Of a stretch of DNA of 64,000 bases, positions 54,846 through 61,735 are shown one piece after another. This DNA comes from Sulfurovum sp. NBC37-1 (GTDB lineage Bacteria; Campylobacterota; Campylobacteria; Campylobacterales; Sulfurovaceae). The position numbers and the translations under genes are program-made. How positions within the stretch are numbered: the first letter of the stretch is position 1; each line of letters opens with the position of its first letter. A model generated the notes under the pieces. That model had not been told where the DNA came from. It saw only the letters and a list, made by a program, of their open reading frames with translations, and ran no database searches. The stretch is from contig NC_009663.1 of the NCBI RefSeq assembly GCF_000010345.1, positions 2,046,001-2,110,000 of the forward strand, given 5' to 3'.

Positions 54846-55943
54846 TTACTTCTTCTCTTCTCTACACTTCCTATACACATTACCTGTATAAGAACTTTTT
54901 GCACAAGGTACTCTCACATTCAAAAATTCATCCACATCAGCCAAAATATCTTTTTTTATCTTTTCATCCCACTTATTATTAAACTCTACCCACCCACCCA
55001 TCTCTTCTATTTGAAAGACACATTGAGAAGCTTGAGATTTATCTTTAGCACCAGAGAGACACTTTTTAGCAAAACGCATCGCTTTTTCTTTTTTTAATAC
55101 CTTTTGTTTCTGTTTTGGGTAGTCAAAATTTGCCATTGCCACACCTGCTGCCTGCTCTTGCTCTTTTGTCATCTTTACATTTGAGTCAAACAGTTTTTTG
55201 CCTTTAAAACCAGCCTTTTGCGCTGCTATCAATCCTGCTTCTATTGCTGTACTTGCACCTTTTTTTGTTTTACTTGTATTGTCTGCTTTATCTTCATTTT
55301 CTATAGTACTTTGTTCCAATGTTATCTCATTACCTTGTTTATCATACGCAGGAAAATCCGGTAACTTAAAGTCATCTTGCCCTACTGGTACATCAAACTC
55401 TAATTTAGAAGCTACCGTAGTTTCACCATCAGAATAGTGTTTAAGTACGATCCCCTTATAAATACACATAGATTCATTTTTCTTCTTCCATACAGTACAC
55501 TCCACACCTGCCACAGTTTCTATACCTGCTTTTTTAGCTTTGGGCATGAACGCTTGTATATCTTTTCCGTCAACCAGAGTATAGTTCGCAGCAAAGTAAG
55601 GATTCTTCACTTTTTTGATCCTGTTTCTGTCAAAATTAACATGATACTGGTTAATGCCATTGGTATATGTCATTTCATGCTCTTTCGCAAAAGTACTTTT
55701 ACCCCGGCTTTTACTCTCAATAATTTTTTTAAATTCTACAATCTCTTTGTTGCCATAGTCATCAAAAATAATCCTTTTCTTCCCTTTTATATTCTCTTTA
55801 ATTCCTAAGGCTTTAATCTCTTTTTCTCCGCTGATATCATACGTCACCTTCCCACTTTTAACTGCATACCACTTAAGTCTCTCTGCCTGAAGCATGCCTA
55901 CTAGCATCATTACCATAAGTGATACTTTTATTACTGTTTTCAT
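54846..55943 (-). CDS. Exported VKSGKVTY-family protein with helical Cys tail, 365 aa
   Basis: A signal peptide (about 1-20) leads to WYAVKSGKVTYDISG, KGKKRIIFDDYGNKE, GVECTVWKKKNESMCIYKGIVLKHY and VGQDDFKLPDFPAYDKQGNE, matching 49,317-50,426 along its length. The tail (about 240-365) has MTKEQEQAAGVAM, RFAKKCLSGAKDKSQASQC and ends with two Cys (RVPCAKSSY, RKCREEKK). Function unknown. It ends 73 bp before the VWA start. Confidence 0.78.
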   Translation of the reverse strand: MKTVIKVSLMVMMLVGMLQAERLKWYAVKSGKVTYDISGEKEIKALGIKENIKGKKRIIFDDYGNKEIVEFKKIIESKSRGKSTFAKEHEMTYTNGINQYHVNFDRNRIKKVKNPYFAANYTLVDGKDIQAFMPKAKKAGIETVAGVECTVWKKKNESMCIYKGIVLKHYSDGETTVASKLEFDVPVGQDDFKLPDFPAYDKQGNEITLEQSTIENEDKADNTSKTKKGASTAIEAGLIAAQKAGFKGKKLFDSNVKMTKEQEQAAGVAMANFDYPKQKQKVLKKEKAMRFAKKCLSGAKDKSQASQCVFQIEEMGGWVEFNNKWDEKIKKDILADVDEFLNVRVPCAKSSYTGNVYRKCREEKK

Positions 55944-56641
55944 ATTTTCTCCTCAAATTTATTTTTATAACTGCACATCACTCTCCCCCCACATACTTTA
56001 AATTTTCTTTTTTTGATTAGTTTTTTCTGCGTGATCTTGCCTGAAACGTTGATCTTATACTCAAAAATATACTCTCCGCATGCATACTTCCAGCCATTAT
56101 ATTCATGGGAAACATGGTGTTCTCGGACAACATACCCACTGCCACTTTTACGGTATTTGGCACTATACTTCTCAGCCTTCTCTCCAGCATCACTATTTAA
56201 CCACAACACAAGACTAAGCTCTGCCGGAGTATCAATAGGTTTGACCATATCTACAACATCCATAATGTTCTCAAGTCTCCATGTCTTACGCTTACTGTCA
56301 AGCATAAATCCATTGTAATACCAACTTGAGGAGCCTCCCAATCCCACATATTTACCTTTTTTGATTGCATATTGTTCTTTAAGTGGAATACGGCTAAAAA
56401 CATTCATGTTGCGAGGTGCTGATTGATATATCCGTAGTGCCACACTTGTATTTTTAGTGACCGTTGGTAGACGAGACATCTCTGTTGTTTTACTGTATTT
56501 ACGCAATTCTACATACACTACACCTTTTTTAAGTGTAAATGCCTTAGATCCATAATGTTCAAGTGACTTTAGTGGTTTCCAGCCTGCGTTGGCAGAGAGT
56601 GTCAGCAGCAATGTTATAAATATTGTTTTTATCTGTTTCAT
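55940..56641 (-). CDS. Exported protein of the LW/AE family, 233 aa (tandem copy a)
   Basis: ATG 56,641 gives MKQIKTIFITLLLTLSANAGWKPL, a signal peptide; an earlier ATG at 56,659 overlaps the neighbour. Key parts are EHYGSKAFTLKKGVVYVELRKY, SSWYYNGFMLDSKRKTWRLENIMDVVDMV, PIDTPAELSLVLWLNS and RKSGSGYVVREHHVSHEY. It is paralogous over its length to the next gene (56,644-57,330), and more distantly to 59,792-60,427 and 61,031-61,720. Its stop overlaps the 365-aa gene start by 4 bp. Confidence 0.78.
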   Translation of the reverse strand: MKQIKTIFITLLLTLSANAGWKPLKSLEHYGSKAFTLKKGVVYVELRKYSKTTEMSRLPTVTKNTSVALRIYQSAPRNMNVFSRIPLKEQYAIKKGKYVGLGGSSSWYYNGFMLDSKRKTWRLENIMDVVDMVKPIDTPAELSLVLWLNSDAGEKAEKYSAKYRKSGSGYVVREHHVSHEYNGWKYACGEYIFEYKINVSGKITQKKLIKKRKFKVCGGRVMCSYKNKFEEKI

Positions 56642-56643
56642 CT

Positions 56644-57330
56644 TTACTCTCCCCCACACTCAACTTTTCTTTTTTTGATAAGTTTTTTCTGTACCACCTT
56701 ACCTGAAGTATTAACCTTATACTCAAAAGTATAATCGCCACATCCATAAATCCAATCACCGCCACCATGAGCAATATGATGCTCTCGAACCACATACCCA
56801 CTGCCATTTTTGCGATACTTGGCACTATAACTCTTTTTATCCGACAGGTCTTGGGCATTACTATGTAGCCATAGAACAAGGCTGAGATCTGCCAGTGAAT
56901 CGACAGGTTTGACCATATCTACAACATCCTGAATATTCTCTAGTCTCCAGGACTTTCCTGTACTGTCAAGCATGAAAGCATCATAGTACCACTTTGAACT
57001 GGGTCCAAGCGATGCATAAGCACCTTTTTTGAATCCATATCTTTTTTTAGAAGAAATCTTCTGAAAAGCATGTTTAGTTGCAGATCCAAAATATGACAAA
57101 GGATGCCGATACATTCTAAATACCACAGCTTTCTTTTTTGCAGTATCACCACTCCCTGCTGCATTGGGAATATATGTTTCAGTATACTTGCGAATCTCTA
57201 CATACGCCACACCCTTTTTAAGCGTAAATGCTTTTGGTCCATAATGATCAAGTGATTGAAGTGGTTTCCAACCTGCATTGGTAGAGAGTGTCAGCAGTAT
57301 GATTATGAGTATTGTTTTTATCTGTTTCAT
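56644..57330 (-). CDS. Exported protein of the LW/AE family, 228 aa (tandem copy b)
   Basis: ATG 57,330 yields a signal peptide (MKQIKTILIIILLTLSTNAGWK) almost equal to that of the neighbouring copy. The rest agrees closely: DHYGPKAFTLKKGVAYVEIRKY, SSKWYYDAFMLDSTGKSWRLENIQDVVDMV, LADLSLVLWLHS, RKNGSGYVVREHHIAH and CGDYTFEYKVNTSGKVVQKKLIKKRK. A clear tandem duplication. Function unknown. Confidence 0.78.
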   Translation of the reverse strand: MKQIKTILIIILLTLSTNAGWKPLQSLDHYGPKAFTLKKGVAYVEIRKYTETYIPNAAGSGDTAKKKAVVFRMYRHPLSYFGSATKHAFQKISSKKRYGFKKGAYASLGPSSKWYYDAFMLDSTGKSWRLENIQDVVDMVKPVDSLADLSLVLWLHSNAQDLSDKKSYSAKYRKNGSGYVVREHHIAHGGGDWIYGCGDYTFEYKVNTSGKVVQKKLIKKRKVECGGE

Positions 57331-57340
57331 TTTTTCTCCT

Positions 57341-58237
57341 CTAAAACTTATAAACCGTTTCAGGTATAATGCACAATGTACCCGCACTACCACCAACTTT
57401 TACTTTCTGACTCTTCATTTCATCATAATTGGAATAATAATTGTAAATAGATTGCGAAGGCATTTTAGAAAAAGCACTTCTAAGATTTTTACAAAAAGAT
57501 GCTTCTCCTGTATTGCAGTCAACTTTCGGGTCAAACTTTACAAATTTCAATCCTTTTAATCTATCACGATTTACCCAAAGAGAGCCATCTTTTTTCATAG
57601 CGTACATAGAACAACAATTTAAAATAACCCTGTCCCAACCTTTTTGTTTTCCTACTCTCTTCAAATCAGGCAAAGGGCTTTTGTGAGCATAATTCAGATC
57701 CTCAGGAAGGATCCATAGGCTTCCATCTTTTTTCAGCCCAATATCATGATCACAACATCCATTACCTGCCCATTTTACTCCAAAATCAACCCAATCATGA
57801 CTATAGCTTAAAAGCAGAGGTTTTTTTCTCAGCCCTTCTCCCCAACCCCACAGTGTTCCATCTTTTTTAATGGCATACACACGATAACCACCATTGATGA
57901 TCTTCGCTCCGGCAAAACCATCCCCTATCTTTTTAGGTTCCAAGTGATAAATATACTTAGTTGTATATGTAGGCTTACCTGTATCTGGATCTAGAGGAGG
58001 GAGCATCTGACCCCAGTTGCAACCCCCTACTTCACCAAGTTGCCACAGCGTACCATCTTTTTTGATGGCTCCATCACCTGCACAAGTTTTCCATGAGGCC
58101 ATCCAGTCTTTGGCTTTACTTAGTTCTTGTTTGCATTTGTGTTCTTGATTTTGACTATTATCTGGATCAATAACTTCATTATGGCTACATCCTGCAAAAA
58201 GTAAAAATATACCAAATAGTATTACTGCTTTAATCAT
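57341..58237 (-). CDS. Lipoprotein with RCC1-like KKDGTLW repeats, 298 aa
   Basis: ATG 58,237 starts a signal with lipobox LFAGC, so it should be a lipoprotein. Four units carry A(I/L)KKDG(T/S)LW followed by W-G or similar (DGTLWQLGEVGG, DGTLWGWGEG, DGSLWILPED, DGSLWVNRDR), the signature of RCC1-like beta-propeller blades. A CC pair (GNGCCDHD) and CCSMY occur between units. It is paralogous to the C-terminal part of 61,736-63,010. Relatives often mediate protein interaction, but no partner is known here. Confidence 0.8.
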   Translation of the reverse strand: MIKAVILFGIFLLFAGCSHNEVIDPDNSQNQEHKCKQELSKAKDWMASWKTCAGDGAIKKDGTLWQLGEVGGCNWGQMLPPLDPDTGKPTYTTKYIYHLEPKKIGDGFAGAKIINGGYRVYAIKKDGTLWGWGEGLRKKPLLLSYSHDWVDFGVKWAGNGCCDHDIGLKKDGSLWILPEDLNYAHKSPLPDLKRVGKQKGWDRVILNCCSMYAMKKDGSLWVNRDRLKGLKFVKFDPKVDCNTGEASFCKNLRSAFSKMPSQSIYNYYSNYDEMKSQKVKVGGSAGTLCIIPETVYKF

Positions 58238-58368
58238 AATATTCTTTTCCTTTCTTGTCTGTATACCCCATACGTCCATCAAACAGCTCAAACCTGGAGA
58301 GTGTTTTGTCAAATGATCCTAAGCTTTTGTATTTAAAGTGATAAAAACATAAAACATTAGTTGTATAA

Positions 58369-59079
58369 TTACTTTTGCAATTCATAAACATTACCTCTGT
58401 ACTTAAACTTTTTAGAAGAAATAATTTTTACTTCCTTGCCCTCCAATACTGTATATGGATTACAATTTTTTAGCTCATATACAGCCTTATCTGAAAATGT
58501 AAAACCACTTTGCTTTTTTTGCAGTTTCAGCTTTCCTGTTTTTATCTCTTTTGCACTAATTTTCTTTTTTCTGTCTGTTTGCAAGAAATACATCGTCCTG
58601 TTTTTAGATAGCAAGATAAAAGCATAATCTTCTTTTATTTTAGTTCTATACACCCTGTCTAGCTTGAACTTCACCTGCGACTGCTTGAGAGAGGATTGTT
58701 TGGTCACTTTTTTTAATTTTGTACGACTGTAGAACATAGCATATTTTGAATTATCCGGTGCAGTTTGTATAAGCTTTATATGATTGACATCTAACAGATA
58801 CAAAGGCAGTTCCCTTTCATCTAAAACCAAAGCATAGTGCTTTCCTCTTTTTTTAAGTTTAGCTTTCAAACCAACTTTTGCAGCTACTATTGTATTATTA
58901 TCGGATATTTTCAACTCAGACAACATGGACATAGTCATGCCAAGAATATCTTTGTATTTCGCATTATTATTTTTATATGTATACTGCTTATCTATCTGCC
59001 AATCACCTGTCAATGGTGATGACGACAAAATACCCGTTACCAACACTAACACCATGCATACTTTTAAAACCTGTTTCAT
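58369..59079 (-). CDS. Exported protein of unknown function, 236 aa
   Basis: ATG 59,079 follows GGGGGGAT and begins MKQVLKVCMVLVLVTGILSSSPL, a signal peptide. The protein is very basic (Lys-rich) and beta-rich, with LTGDWQIDKQYTYKNNN, ALVLDERELPLYLLDVNH and a C-terminal NCNPYTVLEGKEVKIISSKKF. The PYTVLEGK part recalls PYKVLKGK of the 123-aa proteins. No family was recognised. Confidence 0.72.
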   Translation of the reverse strand: MKQVLKVCMVLVLVTGILSSSPLTGDWQIDKQYTYKNNNAKYKDILGMTMSMLSELKISDNNTIVAAKVGLKAKLKKRGKHYALVLDERELPLYLLDVNHIKLIQTAPDNSKYAMFYSRTKLKKVTKQSSLKQSQVKFKLDRVYRTKIKEDYAFILLSKNRTMYFLQTDRKKKISAKEIKTGKLKLQKKQSGFTFSDKAVYELKNCNPYTVLEGKEVKIISSKKFKYRGNVYELQK

Positions 59080-59113
59080 TTTATCCCCCCTTTGATACTT
59101 TATTTGTATTTGA

Positions 59114-59776
59114 TCAATACCCCTCACCAGGAAAAGTCATCTCCGGTAAGCGGTGATTCTTTATATTGTCATCTAACTTTAAATACCTCATATTTACCCA
59201 GCCTAGCACTGCGTATGGTACTTTGCTACTCTCCGGACCCATTGCCCAACCCATCGTAAAATCATAAGCAACATAACACCAGCTACTCTTACCAATTTTT
59301 TGGCATTTGGCTGCTACTATGCCTACATCGTTGTACTTGAGATGTCCAACTTTTTTGGAGCTGTTTCGTGGATGTTCTCTAACATTGAGGTTATCGTCAG
59401 ATCTTACACCCACTACTTTAAATATGTTTTGGTTTTTCCTGTATTGTATAGCTGGTGAGTAGATGATGTCTGAGGCAGGTTTAAGGTATTTTTTATTGAC
59501 CCAGCCTCCGTTACGTGGAAAATCTCTAACAAAGAACATAGTATCATCAGGTAAAAAATCTATATGACACCAAACAGTAGAACCATTTTTCTTACATTTA
59601 CCTACAGTAATACCCGTGTCGTATGACAGTAGAGTCCCTGTCTTTTTAGACGAGGCAGAAGCAGATTGACGAACACTCAGGGTATCATCATCTTCTATAC
59701 CTGTTACTTTGTAGTATAAGCCACCTGCAAAGCAGATGCCTGAGAGAAGAAAGATCAATATTATCCCTCTATTCAT
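59114..59776 (-). CDS. Exported protein with two Cys-containing SH3b domains, 220 aa
   Basis: A signal peptide (about 1-18) is followed by two SH3b domains (about 22-105 and 118-205). Each has L(S/N)VR-x-n-SxKxG-L, then C-K/Q-K-x-G-x-(S)x-W-C and later GWVN-(K/M)-(K/R)YLK. The Cys pair in the fourth strand is shared with the two large SH3b proteins and could form a disulfide. SH3b domains bind peptidoglycan or peptides. The start lies 15 bp from the next gene. Confidence 0.82.
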   Translation of the reverse strand: MNRGIILIFLLSGICFAGGLYYKVTGIEDDDTLSVRQSASASSKKTGTLLSYDTGITVGKCKKNGSTVWCHIDFLPDDTMFFVRDFPRNGGWVNKKYLKPASDIIYSPAIQYRKNQNIFKVVGVRSDDNLNVREHPRNSSKKVGHLKYNDVGIVAAKCQKIGKSSWCYVAYDFTMGWAMGPESSKVPYAVLGWVNMRYLKLDDNIKNHRLPEMTFPGEGY

Positions 59777-59791
59777 TTATGATGTCTTCTA

Positions 59792-60427
59792 CTAGATACA
59801 CTCTTTTTTTAAAGATCGTGATTTGAGCTTTTTTCGTGAAACAATTTCACCTTTTTTATTGACAAGGGCTTTTTCAGTCACTTCTTTTTTCTCCACACAT
59901 TGGGTAGTGCCTGGGCATCCTTTGCACTCCTTGTCTGTCGTCTCATACGTATAGGTAATCTCATACCCTTTTGCTGTTTTATAGTAATGGTTACCGTTTG
60001 TATATCCGTGGATCCATAGGATCAAGCGTGCCTCTGCAGGAGTATCTATCTCACCAAGCTGCGTAATAACATCTTTAACCTCATCCATTCTCCACACTTT
60101 ATTGTTTTTATCAATCAGAAAACCATTAATAAGTCTACCGGGATGACTCCCCCCAATATTGCTTTCTTTTGTACGCATCGGCTTTGCCATACTAAATTTT
60201 TTATAAAGCGCAGGATCAATGTCCGATATAGGTTCTGAACACCATGTCACATGTCTTATCCAGCGGTGGTATGTATTTTTCTTATTTGGACTGTTTTCAT
60301 ATGATCGTATTTCCAGACATTTGACATTTTCACTTGGGTGTATATCATTTGCACTTACATTGGGTTGCTTTGCCTCAATCTGTACAACCGCTGCCATCAT
60401 AAACATAGCCATTACTGTTTTTTTCAT
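59792..60427 (-). CDS. Exported protein of the LW/AE family, 211 aa
   Basis: A signal peptide (about 1-19) is followed by NVKCLEIRSYEN, RLINGFLIDKNNKVWRMDEVKDVITQLGEIDTPAEARLILWIHG and a Cys-rich tail (KECKGCPGTTQCVEKKE). The WR(M/L)(D/E)xVxDV...DTPAE...LW signature ties it to the tandem pair at 55,940-57,330 and to 61,031-61,720. MITE-A copy 2 lies between this gene and its likely promoter. Confidence 0.78.
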   Translation of the reverse strand: MKKTVMAMFMMAAVVQIEAKQPNVSANDIHPSENVKCLEIRSYENSPNKKNTYHRWIRHVTWCSEPISDIDPALYKKFSMAKPMRTKESNIGGSHPGRLINGFLIDKNNKVWRMDEVKDVITQLGEIDTPAEARLILWIHGYTNGNHYYKTAKGYEITYTYETTDKECKGCPGTTQCVEKKEVTEKALVNKKGEIVSRKKLKSRSLKKECI

Positions 60428-60453
60428 ACTTTTCTCCTCATAGGTTTATTTCA

Positions 60454-60716
60454 GGGCACCTCTAATAACCCTAGATGTTCATAACATCTCTGGCTTTTAT
60501 CTGGGCTAGACACTCTTTTGAAGGCCTAGCCGTAGCTAAGTCGAAAAGTAACAACGCATAGGCGAAAGCTAGTGATGCCCGCAGGGTGGGCTTTGCAAAC
60601 ACAATCTTTCACAAGATACTTACTTCATCTTAGCTTTGGCTAGGACTTGAAAGCCTCATGCAAAATCTCACATTTGCAAAACCCATTATGGGTATTTGGG
60701 GTTATTAGAGGTACCC
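60454..60716. mobile_element. MITE-A, copy 2 (263 bp)
   Basis: It starts GGGCACCTCTAATAACCCTA and ends with the reverse complement of GGGTACCTCTAATAACC. A 4-bp target duplication, TTCA, flanks it (60,450-60,453 and 60,717-60,720). It is the reverse complement, with differences, of copy 1 at 17,125. It lies between a promoter-like element (60,722-60,755) and the ATG at 60,427. Confidence 0.85.
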
Positions 60717-60721
60717 TTCAT

Positions 60722-60755
60722 ATAATACCATTAAGATGTGACAAAAATGTGACAA
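60722..60755 (-). promoter_or_regulatory. Promoter/operator-like element, copy 2 of the shared element
   Basis: On the minus strand TGTCACATTTTTGTCACAT (two TGTCACAT copies 11 bp apart) precedes an extended -10, TGGTATTAT, with the same spacing as at 54,801-54,834. The target duplication of MITE-A copy 2 lies next to its end. Without the MITE and one TTCA, the -10 would be 27 bases before ATG 60,427, against 28 in the VWA copy. Confidence 0.6.
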
Positions 60756-60765
60756 ATTTAAAAAC

Positions 60766-61019
60766 TTACTTTTTGGGATTTGCTATATTCCCCATAAATA
60801 GAACTTGTTCTGTCTCTTCATCTTTGACAACAACGATAAACGGTCTGTTTACATTCATCACTTTTATTTTAGGAGATCAAGGTACGCCTACCAAGATTAC
60901 GTACTACACGATCATACTTCCCCTTACTAGGCAAAATGACGACCATTGAAGTGCCATTGTTCTTAATAGGGTAGCACTATCGCTTGATAATCAAACCCCT
61001 CTACATATTTGAAATGCAT
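60766..61019 (-). pseudogene. Serpin pseudogene (frameshifted, internally deleted)
   Basis: Three pieces of a serpin are readable on the minus strand. First, MHFKYVEGFDYQAIVLPY ends at about 60,966. Then, after a one-base frameshift near 60,965, KNNGTSMVVILPSKGKYDRV. Last, after a stop at 60,877-60,879, MNVNRPFIVVVKDEE and QVLFMGNIANPKK with stop 60,766-60,768. These match the conserved 's4B-s5B' and C-terminal parts of serpins, which are serine/cysteine protease inhibitors. The reactive-centre loop region between parts two and three is deleted, so the product cannot be functional. It lies downstream of the gene at 61,031 on the same strand. Confidence 0.82.
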
Positions 61020-61030
61020 ACTTTAATGCA

Positions 61031-61720
61031 TCATATCATTATCTCAACACAGCCTTTAACATGTACCTCTCTAAGTGTTTTTTCTTTCATCACTTTTCCC
61101 TTCTCATCGTAATAGCGAAAATATTCATGAAAATAACATTCACCCATATCTGAATCAAGAAAACGTACTCTGTAGTTCCTGCCCACTTTTTTATAACTGT
61201 AACTTCTTCGTCCAGGATGGTCCGATGCCATAATCCACAGAAGTATTTCCGCTTCTGTATCTATGTTACCAAGAAACTGTTGTACGTCATCAAGTGTTTC
61301 TATGGCTTTGAGTTTTCCGTCTTTGGCATCTATGAAACGAAGTGTGTAAAAAGTGTAGTCATTCAGCAGTGGCTGAGGGTACTTCCAGAAATATGCTGGT
61401 TTCATAATGGCCTTTGCAAGGTACTGCTGTGAACGATTATTGAGCTTTTTTGTTGCTTTGCCAATGTGCAAAATTTCTCTAAAAACCGCTTTACCTCCAG
61501 GAAGCTCAAAATGTTTACCGTCAGAAGGCTTGGTATTGAAAGAGACCACATCAAAATAGCTTACCTGCCATCCTAAATGAAAATCACTCCATCCGTATGA
61601 GTTTATTTTTTTAAACTTTTTTTCACCTTTGGAAAGTCTTGGGACAGGTTTGTGTATCAGTGTCACGGTCTGGGCATTCAGAAACAATACCATTGAGATC
61701 AGTATAATCAAAAACTTCAT
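61031..61720 (-). CDS. Exported protein of the LW/AE family (distant), 229 aa
   Basis: A signal peptide (about 1-16, MKFLIILISMVLFLNAQ) is followed by KFKKINSYGWSDFHLGWQVSYFD, FYTLRFIDAKDGKLKAIETLDDVQQFLGNIDTEAEILLWIMAS, and KKVGRNYRVRFLDSDMGECYF. The LDDV...IDTEAE...LLW signature and the basic Y-x-V-R strand link it to three other genes of the island. The ending contains two Cys. Next upstream is the DUF1566-RCC1 fusion (15 bp). Confidence 0.75.
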   Translation of the reverse strand: MKFLIILISMVLFLNAQTVTLIHKPVPRLSKGEKKFKKINSYGWSDFHLGWQVSYFDVVSFNTKPSDGKHFELPGGKAVFREILHIGKATKKLNNRSQQYLAKAIMKPAYFWKYPQPLLNDYTFYTLRFIDAKDGKLKAIETLDDVQQFLGNIDTEAEILLWIMASDHPGRRSYSYKKVGRNYRVRFLDSDMGECYFHEYFRYYDEKGKVMKEKTLREVHVKGCVEIMI

Positions 61721-61735
61721 TCGCTCCTCCTCTTT

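Noticed and set aside
60454-60716. Structured noncoding RNA gene
   Set aside because: The terminal repeats, target duplication and second copy at 17,125 show a mobile element.
60647-60949. Plus-strand frame of 100 codons across the MITE end and the serpin remnant
   Set aside because: It is antisense to the serpin pseudogene and has no start signals or domain.
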